The translations under genes were made by a program, and so were the position numbers. The notes below the pieces were generated by a model. The model did not search any database. It saw only the letters and a program-made list of their open reading frames with translations, and was not told the origin of the DNA. 64,000 nt of DNA. Origin: Sphingobium sp. TCM1. GTDB taxonomy: Bacteria; Pseudomonadota; Alphaproteobacteria; Sphingomonadales; Sphingomonadaceae. Each line of letters starts with the position of its first letter. The first letter of the stretch is position 1. Below are positions 1-7,729 of this stretch, one piece after another. Location: positions 23,508 to 87,507 of the forward strand of contig NZ_LXVX01000013.1 in the NCBI RefSeq assembly GCF_001650725.1. Reading direction: 5' to 3'.

Positions 1-937
1 GATCGGACCCATTCTGAAAATCGACGATCCGGTCGCCGCCGTCCAGCGCACCGGCACCTTTGAAGACGAACCAGTCCGCGCCGGCGCCACCCCACAATGC
101 GTCGCTACCAGCCTCGCCGATCAGCTTGTCGAAGCCGCCGTCGCCATAAAGCTGATCATTACCAAGACCGCCATAGATCAGGTCATCGCCTTCGCCGCCA
201 TACAATATGTCATGGCCATTTTCGCCATTCAGCGAATCCGCATCATTGCCGCCATAGACAAAATCATTCCCGGATCCGGCCTGGAGATTATCGCGACCAT
301 CGTCTCCGTAGAGCCGGTCCACACCCCATTCGGCAACAAGGATATCATCGCCGCTGCCGCCACTCAGATAATTGTCGCCGTCGCCACCATCGACACGGTC
401 ATTGCCATTGCCACCATAGACTTGGTCGTTGCCCGACTGACCCTTCAGCTTATCGTTGCCGTCTTCACCATAAATCCGGTCGTTGCCGGCACCGCCGCCC
501 ACAGCCTGGTTCGTCAGCTTGCCCGTCGCGGGATTGATTTCGTTTAGGAAACCGTCATCGCCTGCTCCCGCATAGATGAGGTCGTCGCCGACGCCGCCAT
601 CAATATAATCCCGACCACCGCCGGACCGAATGATGTCGTTCCCGGCATCGCCCAGCAACTGGTCATGGCCATCTCCCATCACCAGCTGATCGGCGCCATC
701 GCCACCGGACGCGATGTTATTGCCCGATTCACCATAAAGATAATCATTGCCGAGGCCACCATCGAGCCTGTCATTGCCGGCGCCACCATAGAGGATGTCG
801 TTTCCTGCGCCGCCTTCGATATAGTCATTCCCCAAATCGCCCCAGATTTCATCGTCGCCATCCAGGCCTGAAATCGTGTCGTCCTGTGACGTGCCCTTGA
901 TGCTGTTCTTCAAGTTCGTGCCTATAAGCGTAGCCAT
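1..937 (-). CDS. RTX-type calcium-binding repeat protein, C-terminus beyond window
   Basis: Partial gene read on the minus strand; about 312 codons are visible and the frame is still open at the left edge. It starts at an ATG at 937 preceded by an AAGGGG ribosome site (protein begins MATLIGTNLKNSIKGTSQDD). Nearly all visible sequence consists of hemolysin-type nonapeptide repeats of the GGxGxDxLx kind (for example GGAGNDILYG, GGLGNDQLYG), ending in a segment like DGGDRIVDFQNGSD, which in this family often lies before the secretion-competent C-terminus. Such repeats bind Ca2+ and usually mark type I secreted proteins; there is no Sec signal peptide. No enzymatic domain is visible, so the function is unknown. 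The + strand frames here, rich in Arg and His, are antisense shadows of the repeats. Confidence 0.9.
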   Translation of the reverse strand, partial: MATLIGTNLKNSIKGTSQDDTISGLDGDDEIWGDLGNDYIEGGAGNDILYGGAGNDRLDGGLGNDYLYGESGNNIASGGDGADQLVMGDGHDQLLGDAGNDIIRSGGGRDYIDGGVGDDLIYAGAGDDGFLNEINPATGKLTNQAVGGGAGNDRIYGEDGNDKLKGQSGNDQVYGGNGNDRVDGGDGDNYLSGGSGDDILVAEWGVDRLYGDDGRDNLQAGSGNDFVYGGNDADSLNGENGHDILYGGEGDDLIYGGLGNDQLYGDGGFDKLIGEAGSDALWGGAGADWFVFKGAGALDGGDRIVDFQNGSD

Positions 938-1293
938 TCGCGACCCCTTGCTTCCAATCATGCCGGACATCATCAGTCGATAAAGCCGACGCATTAATAT
1001 TTTTATGTCTTCTTGCGTGCGGCAGAACAAACCGTGCGACAATCCTGCCGCACGGCGTGCCTGCCACCGCCTCATCACCTAGAACGGGGATGTCGGCTCT
1101 AGTAAGTCGGGGAGGGGGCCGCTCGACGTGATTTCGGGGCGCTTAGGCGTCCTCGCATTCGCCCGTACTCGGGCACGGGAGAGGAAGGCCTTTCATCGGC
1201 GGTATTGTTCGAGCAGGAAGGTTCCGCCCGGCGAATGCCGGGGGCCGAAGGGATACGCACTGCGGGTGCGATTGGCGGCACGCAATCTCCGCT
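938..1293. other. Non-coding stretch upstream of the RTX gene
   Basis: About 356 bases without a convincing gene. The part nearest the RTX gene is AT-rich (around 990-1010) and could hold its promoter on the minus strand. A short hairpin with arms CCCGGC and GCCGGG lies at 1227-1242, downstream of the small minus-strand gene ending at 1294; it lacks a T-run, so it is only a weak terminator candidate. Confidence 0.4.
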
Positions 1294-1545
1294 CTAGCCC
1301 CTTTCGATCATGTCCATGAAATCCCTGGCAGCCTCTCGGTCAGCCGGGTCGTCGAACGTCGTCCCGACATCGGGCGCGGCGCCGAGCAGGAACAACAGAG
1401 CCCAGAGGGCGAAGCGTCGACCCTGGCTGTCTTCCAGGCCAAGGTCGACGCGCATTCGCTCGATGCCGGCAGCCATCGCTCCGGGGGCCACCGCATTCAA
1501 ATCGGTGGTGCCGAAATAGCGATGGATCTGGTCATCGAAATTCAT
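1294..1545 (-). CDS. Small conserved-looking protein of unknown function (83 aa)
   Basis: An 83-residue acidic protein with no signal peptide and one central hydrophobic patch (FALWALLFLLG, residues about 45-55). I do not recognise a family. It is probably real because it is co-directional with the HU gene, starts 21 bases after the HU stop codon, and has the composition of a folded soluble protein (Asp, Glu and Ala-rich, ending DFMDMIERG). Frames on the opposite strand look like shadows. It may be expressed from the HU promoter. Confidence 0.6.
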   Translation of the reverse strand: MNFDDQIHRYFGTTDLNAVAPGAMAAGIERMRVDLGLEDSQGRRFALWALLFLLGAAPDVGTTFDDPADREAARDFMDMIERG

Positions 1546-1566
1546 GGGAAGCGACAGCCTCCCGGA

Positions 1567-1842
1567 TCAGCCGTTCAGCCGGTCCTTGACCGCCTTGGCG
1601 GGCGTGAAGGTCAGCTTCTTCGACGCAGCAATCTCGATCACGGCGCCGGTGGCGGGATTGCGGCCCTGGCGCGCGGGGCTGTCCTTGACCTTGAACTTGC
1701 CAAAGCCGTTGAGCGAAACTTCGTCACCCTTGGCGGCAGCGTCCGCGATGGCGCCGACCACGCTGTCGACCAGCTTGCGCGCCTCGGCCTTGCTGATGTC
1801 GTGGGATGCGGCGACCGCTTCGGCAAGATCGGTGTTGTTCAT
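1567..1842 (-). CDS. HU family DNA-binding protein
   Basis: A 91-residue histone-like protein of exactly family length. It shows the N-terminal helical dimerisation part (KAEARKLVDSVVGAIADA), the conserved GFGKF segment (residues about 46-50), and the DNA-binding arm with the RNPATG signature that intercalates Pro at the DNA kink. It acts as a dimeric nucleoid architectural protein. The start ATG at 1842 is preceded by CAGGAGC about 11 bases upstream. An unknown 83-residue protein follows on the same strand. Confidence 0.96.
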   Translation of the reverse strand: MNNTDLAEAVAASHDISKAEARKLVDSVVGAIADAAAKGDEVSLNGFGKFKVKDSPARQGRNPATGAVIEIAASKKLTFTPAKAVKDRLNG

Positions 1843-2106
1843 GAGGATATAAGCTCCTGATTATGGAACGCCTGGAAATAGCGGCCTGTTGTCGGTACGT
1901 CCACGGCCTAATGACATTGTGCGGGCGTTGGCGCCGACGGACGGATCACAACCGCCGTCCGGACACGCCTGTTCCAGGCAGAACGCCGATCCGGTTGACG
2001 CCCCTGCCATCAACAATCTCGACCTCACCCTGAAATATGGGCATGGTGCCCAGATGTCGGGACCGCGGCAACGACGCCTGCGAAAGACACGACCAGAGGA
2101 GAGGCC

Positions 2107-3777
2107 ATGGCGACGAGCGACGAGGGCAGCCTGCCGAAACATCACCGGGCGACACAGGGGGAAAAGCTGGTGATAGCCGCCTCCTCGCTGGGGACGGTGT
2201 TCGAATGGTATGATTTCTATCTCTACGGCCTGCTCGCCACCTATATTTCCGCCCAGTTCTTCTCCGGCGTGAACGAGACCACCGCCTTCATCTTTGCCCT
2301 CGCCGCCTTTGCCGCGGGCTTTGCCGTGCGGCCGTTCGGCGCGATCGTCTTCGGACGGATCGGTGACCTGGTCGGTCGCAAGAACACGTTTCTGGTCACG
2401 ATGGCGATCATGGGCCTGTCGACCTTCGCGGTCGGCCTGTTGCCCGGCTACGCCGCGATCGGGGTGACAGCGCCCATCATCCTCGTCATCCTGCGGCTGC
2501 TTCAGGGACTGGCGCTCGGCGGCGAATATGGCGGCGCGGCGACCTATGTCGCGGAACATGCACCGCATGGGAAGCGCGGCCTCTACACCAGCTGGATCCA
2601 GACCACCGCCACATTCGGCCTATTCGCGGCGCTGCTGGTGGTGATCGGCTTCCGCTTCGCGCTGGGCGAGCAGGCATTCGCCGCCTGGGGCTGGCGCCTG
2701 CCCTTCCTGATCTCCATCTTCCTGCTGGGCGTGTCGATGTGGATCAGGCTGCAACTGAACGAAAGCCCGGTCTTCCAGAAGATGAAAGACGAAGGCACGA
2801 CGTCGAAGGCGCCGCTGACCGAAGCCTTCGGCCGATGGTCCAACCTGCGCTGGGTGGTCATCGCGCTGTTCGGGGCGGTCGCGGGCCAGGCGGTGGTTTG
2901 GTATGCGGGGCAATTCTACGCCCTCTTCTTCCTCGAAAAGACGCTGAAGGTCGACGGCGCGACCGCCAATATCCTGATCGCGGTGGCGCTGGCGCTGGCG
3001 ACCCCCTTCTTCGTCGCCTTCGGCTGGCTGAGCGACCGGATCGGTCGCAAGCCCATCATCCTGGGCGGCTGCGCGCTGGCGGCCATCGCCTATTTCCCGT
3101 TGTTCGCGGCCCTGACCCACGCCGCCAACCCCGCCCTCGCCGCCGCCCAGGCCGCTGCGCCGGTCACGATCGCGGTCGACCCGCTGCAATGCTCCTTCCA
3201 GTTCGACCCGGTGGGCCGCAACAGGTTCGACCAGTCGAGCTGCGACATCGCCAAGGCCCAGATGGCCAAGGCCGGCATCAGCTACGCCAATGCGGAAGCG
3301 CCCGCCGGCCGTCCGGCCGTGGTCAGCATCGGCAGCACCCGTCTGAATGCGCCCGATCCCGCCCGGCTGGAAAGGGCGGAGAAGACGGCGGCGATCGCCG
3401 CTTTCCAACGGCAGCTGGACGCCGCCCTTACCCAGGCGGGCTATCCGCAAAAGGCCGAAAAGGCGAGGATCAACAAACCCGCCGTGGTCGCCATCCTCTG
3501 GGCGCTCGCCATGCTCGTGACGATGGTCTACGGCCCGATCGCCGCGATGCTGGTTGAACTTTTCCCCAGCCGCATCCGCTACACCTCCATGTCCCTGCCC
3601 TATCATGTCGGCAATGGCTGGTTCGGCGGCTTCCTGCCGACGACGGCCTTCGCCATGGTCGCGGCGACCGGGGACATTTATTACGGCCTCTGGTATCCCG
3701 TCGTGATCGCGGCTGCGACGGCGGTCATAGGGTTGCTCTTCCTGCCGGAAACCTTCCGCCGCAACATCGACAGCTGA
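2107..3777 (+). CDS. MFS metabolite:H+ symporter (MHS family)
   Basis: A 556-residue inner-membrane permease of the major facilitator superfamily. The N-terminus has the MHS hallmark GTVFEWYDFYLYG in TM1, a GRIGDLVGRK loop 2-3 motif (residues about 84-93) and LQGLALGGEYGGA in TM4, as in alpha-ketoglutarate, proline/betaine and shikimate permeases. The substrate cannot be read from sequence. The length exceeds the usual 430-460 because about 110 non-membrane residues (roughly 335-450), with two Cys, separate the TM8 region from the TM9-12 segments. The ATG at 2107 has GAGGAG upstream. A LacI-type regulator follows on the same strand and is the obvious candidate regulator. Confidence 0.92.
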   Translation: MATSDEGSLPKHHRATQGEKLVIAASSLGTVFEWYDFYLYGLLATYISAQFFSGVNETTAFIFALAAFAAGFAVRPFGAIVFGRIGDLVGRKNTFLVTMAIMGLSTFAVGLLPGYAAIGVTAPIILVILRLLQGLALGGEYGGAATYVAEHAPHGKRGLYTSWIQTTATFGLFAALLVVIGFRFALGEQAFAAWGWRLPFLISIFLLGVSMWIRLQLNESPVFQKMKDEGTTSKAPLTEAFGRWSNLRWVVIALFGAVAGQAVVWYAGQFYALFFLEKTLKVDGATANILIAVALALATPFFVAFGWLSDRIGRKPIILGGCALAAIAYFPLFAALTHAANPALAAAQAAAPVTIAVDPLQCSFQFDPVGRNRFDQSSCDIAKAQMAKAGISYANAEAPAGRPAVVSIGSTRLNAPDPARLERAEKTAAIAAFQRQLDAALTQAGYPQKAEKARINKPAVVAILWALAMLVTMVYGPIAAMLVELFPSRIRYTSMSLPYHVGNGWFGGFLPTTAFAMVAATGDIYYGLWYPVVIAAATAVIGLLFLPETFRRNIDS

Positions 3778-3871
3778 AGCATCGGCGCTGAGCGGCAAAG
3801 ACATGATCCCGGCGCGCCCGATCCATTTGTGTTGCCACCGGAGGCCCCCTAAGAAGGGCCACCACAGCAGG

Positions 3872-4921
3872 ATGATGACGGCGCGCATGGATGATCTACA
3901 ATTTGATCCGGGCGGAAGCGAGCCGACCATCGCCGATGTCGCCGCCATCGCCGGCGTGTCCATCCGCACGGTTTCGCGGGTCATCAACAACAGTCCCAAG
4001 GTCAACAAGGATACGCGGGAACGCATCCAGGCGGCGATCCACCGCCTGAATTTCAGGCCCAGCCTGCGGGCGCGAGCGCTTTCGATGGGGCGCTCCCTGC
4101 TCATCGGCATGGTGCATCATGACCGCAACGCCCTGGTGCTCGACACCATCCAGCGGGGTGTGGGCCGGGAAGCGACACGGCGCGGCTATGAAGTGATCAG
4201 CCATGCGGTACCGATGACCGAAGCCGACGGGATCGCCCATGTGCTGGATTTCGCGCGCCGATCGCGGGTCGACGGCCTTGTCGTCCTGCCCCCGGTGTCC
4301 GGCATCCCCGGCCTGCCCGATGCGCTCAGGGCGGAACGCGTCCATGCCGTTGCGCTCTCCTCGGTACCGATCACCGGCTATGGCACCGTGCTTCTTTCTC
4401 CGGAGCGAGCGGCGGCGGGCGACGTCGCCCGCTATCTCCTGTCGCTCGGCCATTGCCGGATCGCGATGATCACCGGGCCACGGGCGATGGTTTCCGCCCG
4501 GGAACGCCGCGTCGGCTTCATCGAGGCGCTGGAGGAAGCGGGCACGCCGCTGCTGGCGGAGGCGGAGGGCGACTATGGCCTGGCCGCCGGGATCGAGGGT
4601 GCCCACGCTCTCCTCTCCCTGCCCACGCCGCCGACCGCGATCTTCGCCGCCAATGACGTCATGGCCGCCGGCGTGCTCAAGGTCGCGGCGGAACGCGGCA
4701 TCGCCGTTCCGTCCATGCTGTCGGTCGTGGGCTTCGACGGCAGCCTTCTGGCCGAAATGCTCACGCCCTCGCTCACCACGATCGTGCGCCCCTTCGGCGA
4801 GATGGCGCAGATCGCCACCCGCCATCTGATCGACCTGATAGAGGGGGAGCCACCGGTCGAACCGGATATCCCGCCCCTGCGCCTGCGGGAATCGCAAAGC
4901 AGCGCGCCGCCGCCTGCCTGA
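3872..4921 (+). CDS. LacI family transcriptional regulator
   Basis: A cytoplasmic repressor-type protein of about 349 residues. The N-terminal helix-turn-helix and hinge are clear (TIADVAAIAGVSIRTVSRVI), followed by a periplasmic-binding-protein-like sensor domain with typical segments (DGLVVLPP, AIFAANDVMAAGVLKVA, SVVGFDGS). The start is uncertain: an open frame extends upstream to 3803, but that leader is basic and unlike the family. ATG codons occur at 3872, 3875 and 3887; 3872 is taken, with AAGAAGG about 14 bases upstream. The effector is unknown; the adjacent symporter at 2107 suggests it senses that transporter's substrate. Confidence 0.9.
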   Translation: MMTARMDDLQFDPGGSEPTIADVAAIAGVSIRTVSRVINNSPKVNKDTRERIQAAIHRLNFRPSLRARALSMGRSLLIGMVHHDRNALVLDTIQRGVGREATRRGYEVISHAVPMTEADGIAHVLDFARRSRVDGLVVLPPVSGIPGLPDALRAERVHAVALSSVPITGYGTVLLSPERAAAGDVARYLLSLGHCRIAMITGPRAMVSARERRVGFIEALEEAGTPLLAEAEGDYGLAAGIEGAHALLSLPTPPTAIFAANDVMAAGVLKVAAERGIAVPSMLSVVGFDGSLLAEMLTPSLTTIVRPFGEMAQIATRHLIDLIEGEPPVEPDIPPLRLRESQSSAPPPA

Positions 4922-4956
4922 CATACGCCACTGGACTCTTGGGGCGGCGTCACTAT

Positions 4957-4970
4957 ATACCGCTCGGTAT
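4957..4970. promoter_or_regulatory. TetR-type operator overlapping the tetR start codon
   Basis: A perfect inverted repeat, ATACCG-CT-CGGTAT, whose last two bases are the first two of the TetR start codon (4969). Two diverged copies with the same 14-bp geometry flank and overlap the promoter after the gene. This is the pattern expected for an autoregulated TetR repressor. Confidence 0.7.
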
Positions 4971-5577
4971 GGAAATGGCGACACATAGCGGGAGAGGCCG
5001 TCCCAGGGAGTTCGATCCCGAGCAGGCGCTGGCGGCGGCGCTCGAGGTCTTCTGGCGTCGTGGCTATGAGGGCGCGTCCCTCGCCGAACTGACCGAGGCG
5101 ATGGGCATCACCAAACCCAGCCTCTATGCCTGCTTCGGCAACAAGGAATCCCTCTTCCGCAAGGCGCTTGACCTCTATGAGCGCGACAAGCTCTGCTATG
5201 TGAAGTCCGCGCTGGAGGAACCCACGTCCAAGGCGGTGGCCGAGCGGCTGCTGCGCGGGGCGCTTGCGATCCAGACCAATGCCAGCGATCCCAGGGGCTG
5301 CCTGGGCGTCATCAGTTCGGTAGGCGGCACCGCCCATGCCGAATGTATCCGCGATGAGGTGCACGCCCGCCGCGCCTCCTCGGACCGCGCGATGGTCGAA
5401 AGGTTCGAGCGCGCGCGCGACGAAGGCGACCTGCCCGATCATGTCGAGCCGCAGGCCCTGGCCTGCTATCTCTCCGCCGTCATGCAGGGCATGGCGGTCC
5501 AGGCCGGCGCTGGCGTGCCGACCGAACGACTGGAAACGCTGATCGACACGACCCTGTCCATGTGGCCGGGCCGCTGA
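4969..5577 (+). CDS. TetR/AcrR family repressor of the RND efflux operon
   Basis: A 202-residue regulator. The N-terminal helix-turn-helix is canonical (residues about 10-55: GRPREFDPEQALAAALEVFW, then LTEAMGITKPSLYACFGNKE), and a ligand-binding helical domain follows with the C-terminal pattern seen in efflux-linked TetR proteins (LDLYERD, DPRGCLG). A TTG 30 bases upstream stays in frame, but the ATG at 4969 fits the family start. It overlaps a perfect palindrome; two similar palindromes flank the promoter of the downstream efflux genes, so it probably represses itself and the efflux operon. The inducer is unknown. Confidence 0.92.
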   Translation: MEMATHSGRGRPREFDPEQALAAALEVFWRRGYEGASLAELTEAMGITKPSLYACFGNKESLFRKALDLYERDKLCYVKSALEEPTSKAVAERLLRGALAIQTNASDPRGCLGVISSVGGTAHAECIRDEVHARRASSDRAMVERFERARDEGDLPDHVEPQALACYLSAVMQGMAVQAGAGVPTERLETLIDTTLSMWPGR

Positions 5578-5636
5578 GCGAATTTATTTCGCTGTCGTAG
5601 CGGTATTCCCCTTGAAATGGCCGCGCCGCAAATAAA

Positions 5637-5650
5637 ATACCTCTCGGTAC
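5637..5650. promoter_or_regulatory. TetR-type operator, upstream copy
   Basis: ATACCT-CT-CGGTAC matches the palindrome at the tetR start in 12 of 14 positions with the same spacing. It lies just upstream of a TTGACC -35-like element at 5660. Confidence 0.6.
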
Positions 5651-5659
5651 AAAAAGAGG

Positions 5660-5687
5660 TTGACCAGCAAGGTCGCGTTAATATATA
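5660..5687 (+). promoter_or_regulatory. Predicted sigma70-type promoter of the efflux operon
   Basis: TTGACC at 5660-5665 and TATATA at 5682-5687 are separated by 16 bases. The element is bracketed by two TetR-type palindromes, one ending 9 bases before the -35 and one overlapping the -10, and it faces the efflux operon. Start site and activity are inferred. Confidence 0.55.
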
Positions 5688-5698
5688 CCAATCAGTAT
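5685..5698. promoter_or_regulatory. TetR-type operator overlapping the -10 element
   Basis: ATACCA-AT-CAGTAT matches the tetR-start palindrome in 11 of 14 positions with identical 14-bp geometry, and it covers the predicted -10 region. Repressor bound here would block RNA polymerase. Bases 5699-5958 downstream form a leader of about 260 bases with no recognisable gene. Confidence 0.6.
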
Positions 5699-5958
5699 AG
5701 AACTGGCTGGGCGCATGTCCCAGGGAGGTCATCATGCGACATAATCTCAAACATTCCCGCTGTTGCTGACAGCGGCATAAGGGGCGGCCTGCCGGCGACG
5801 GAGGCAACCTGATCCACATTCCCGATCCTTCCATTGCCGCGCCCACCGGCGCGCGCAGGTGGGATCGTTCGCGCAAATTTCGGGCGCAAGGCACGGGACG
5901 CGGCGGCGCGGCTCCGGGCGTAGAGACGCGTCCTCTTCAAACGGGGAAGGAAAAGGCA

Positions 5959-6354
5959 GTGGCTTTCCTTGATTTCGCACAACCGTTGGCCGGCCCGCAA
6001 ATGGCGGTCGGCTCCAGCATCGTCCCGCCCGCCAGCGCGACGGATTTTTCCGCGCAGGAGTGGCAGATCGTCTCCCTCGCCCGCACGGACGGGCTGCGCT
6101 CACTCCAGGGACCGGGCCGTTTCGCCCGCCTGCGTCGCTGGATTTTCGGCGAGGAAACCAACCTGGCCCTTGCCAGCGACCGGCTGGAGGCACTGCGCCG
6201 CCTGGCCGTCGAGGCCTGGCACAAGGGCTATGCCGTCTCGCTGTCCGGTCTCGCCGCCTTCCGCGCGGCAGGCTTTTCCACCGCCCAACTCGAGCTTCTG
6301 CTCGCCACCATCAGCGCGGGCCGCACGGCTCGCCGCACCCGGAGTTTCGCATGA
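5959..6354 (+). CDS. Unknown 131-aa protein, first gene of the efflux operon
   Basis: A 131-residue soluble protein that I do not recognise. It starts at a GTG (5959) with GGAAGG/GAAAAGG upstream, and its TGA overlaps the ATG of the RND adaptor (ATGA at 6351-6354), a strong sign of translational coupling and a real gene. The middle (residues 35-110) looks like a compact helical domain (QEWQIVSLARTDGL, ALASDRLEALRRLAVEAWHKG); the C-terminus is basic (TARRTRSFA). It lies between the TetR-controlled promoter and the pump, so it may modulate the efflux system. No motif gives a biochemical role. Confidence 0.7.
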   Translation: MAFLDFAQPLAGPQMAVGSSIVPPASATDFSAQEWQIVSLARTDGLRSLQGPGRFARLRRWIFGEETNLALASDRLEALRRLAVEAWHKGYAVSLSGLAAFRAAGFSTAQLELLLATISAGRTARRTRSFA

Positions 6355-7613
6355 ACCAGCACACGAAAATCACTGCCGACGCCGAATATTCGGACGCCGG
6401 CATTGGACCGAAGCGGCGATGGTCCCGCCGCCATGGCGGCATCGCCGCCGTCGCCGTCATTGCTCTTTTCGGCGCAGGCTGGAAGCTGCTCGACCAGCCT
6501 CAGGCCCAGGCGTCGGCCTCCCCGCTGGCTGCGGTCGGCGTGTCCGCGCCGCTCGCCCGCAGCGTGACCCAGTGGGACGATTATGTCGGCCGCTTCGCCC
6601 CCAGCCAGACAGTGGAAATCCGCCCGCGCGTGTCGGGTGCGGTAACCGCCATCCATTTCCGCGACGGCGATTTCGTCCGTCAGGGACAGCTGCTCTTCAC
6701 CATCGACCAGCGCCCCTTCCTGGCGGCCCTTGCCGAAGCGCGGGCGAGCAGCGCATCGGCCCGAAGCGCGCTGCTGCTGGCGCAGAATGACTATGCCCGC
6801 GTCCAGCGGCTCAGCGGTGACGAGGCCGTATCGGCCAGCGAAGTGGATGCGCTGCGCTCGCGGCTTCAGGCCGCACAGGCCTCGCTCGCGGGGGCGCAGG
6901 CGCGCGAGCGGCAGCGTGCGCTGGATGTCGAGTTCACGCAGGTCCGCGCCCCCATTTCCGGCCGCGTCTCCGACCGCCGCGTCGACATCGGCAATCTCGT
7001 GTCCGGCGCGGAAGGCAATGGCGCGACGCTGCTGACCACGGTCAACAAGCTCGACCCCATCTATTTCAACTTCGATGCGTCCGAAGCGCTCTACCTCAAG
7101 TCGCAGCGCGACAAGGGCGCCGGCGGCGCGGTCGAGGTCCGTTTGCAGGATGAGGCCGACTATCGCCACAAGGGCCGGCTCGACTTCACCGACAATGGTC
7201 TCGATCCGCGCTCCGGCACGATCCGCATCCGCGCCATATTCGACAATCCGGGCAATTTCCTGACCCCCGGCCTGTTCGGCAACATGCGCCTCGCCAATGG
7301 CGGCAAGGTCAATGCCCTGCTGGTTCCCGATGAGGCGATCCAGTCCGATCAGGCGCGCAAGACCGTGCTGGTGGTGGGACGGGATGACAGCGTGACGGCG
7401 AAGCCGGTGGAGCTTGGCCCGATCGTCGACGGGTTGCGGATCATCCGCTCGGGCCTCGCGCCCGATGACCGGGTGATCGTGTCCAACATCCAGGCGGCCA
7501 TGCCCGGCGCCAGGGTGGCGGTGAAACCCGCCGCGATCCGCCCGACACCAACCCCGGTCACGCCGGTCGACAGCCCGGCCCCGGTGGCGGCGCAGGCAAC
7601 CTTCGCCCGGTAA
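6351..7613 (+). CDS. RND efflux periplasmic adaptor (membrane fusion protein)
   Basis: A 420-residue adaptor linking an inner-membrane RND pump to an outer-membrane channel. Residues about 30-48 form one N-terminal hydrophobic anchor. Then come the barrel-sandwich lipoyl half-motif (EIRPRVSGAVTAIHFRDGDF), an alpha-hairpin coiled coil (about 115-195), the second lipoyl half (TQVRAPISGRVSDR), a beta-barrel domain and a Pro-rich tail. It is of the HlyD/AcrA/MexA type. The frame is open upstream from 6060, but the ATG at 6351, overlapping the preceding stop, is the sensible start. Confidence 0.95.
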   Translation: MNQHTKITADAEYSDAGIGPKRRWSRRHGGIAAVAVIALFGAGWKLLDQPQAQASASPLAAVGVSAPLARSVTQWDDYVGRFAPSQTVEIRPRVSGAVTAIHFRDGDFVRQGQLLFTIDQRPFLAALAEARASSASARSALLLAQNDYARVQRLSGDEAVSASEVDALRSRLQAAQASLAGAQARERQRALDVEFTQVRAPISGRVSDRRVDIGNLVSGAEGNGATLLTTVNKLDPIYFNFDASEALYLKSQRDKGAGGAVEVRLQDEADYRHKGRLDFTDNGLDPRSGTIRIRAIFDNPGNFLTPGLFGNMRLANGGKVNALLVPDEAIQSDQARKTVLVVGRDDSVTAKPVELGPIVDGLRIIRSGLAPDDRVIVSNIQAAMPGARVAVKPAAIRPTPTPVTPVDSPAPVAAQATFAR

Positions 7614-7623
7614 TTCATTTACA

Positions 7624-7645
7624 CCCCTCCCCTGAAGGGGAGGGG
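7624..7645. repeat. Intercistronic hairpin 1 in the efflux operon
   Basis: A perfect 9-bp inverted repeat, CCCCTCCCC-TGAA-GGGGAGGGG, 10 bases after the adaptor stop. There is no T-run, so it is more likely an RNA-stability or repeat element than a terminator. It sits 23 bases before a second perfect hairpin. Confidence 0.65.
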
Positions 7646-7668
7646 ATATTCGAAGACAATCCCAAGCC

Positions 7669-7693
7669 CGCGATCCGGCCCCGCCGGATCGCG
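7669..7693. repeat. Intercistronic hairpin 2 in the efflux operon
   Basis: Arms of 11 bp (CGCGATCCGGC and GCCGGATCGCG) around a CCC loop, between the adaptor and pump genes. Together with hairpin 1 it fills most of the 116-base intercistronic gap. It could tune the adaptor-to-pump ratio by stabilising or pausing the transcript (inference). Confidence 0.65.
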
Positions 7694-7729
7694 CGGCATC
7701 CCTTTCGCTCGCTCGCAAAGGACGCTCCG

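Noticed and set aside
97..871. Plus-strand frames rich in Arg/His and Ile/Ala over the RTX gene
   Set aside because: Periodic composition comes from reading calcium-binding repeats on the wrong strand.
1861..2568. Minus-strand frame upstream of and inside the symporter gene
   Set aside because: Gly/Asp/Arg-rich without family features; overlaps the start of the real gene.
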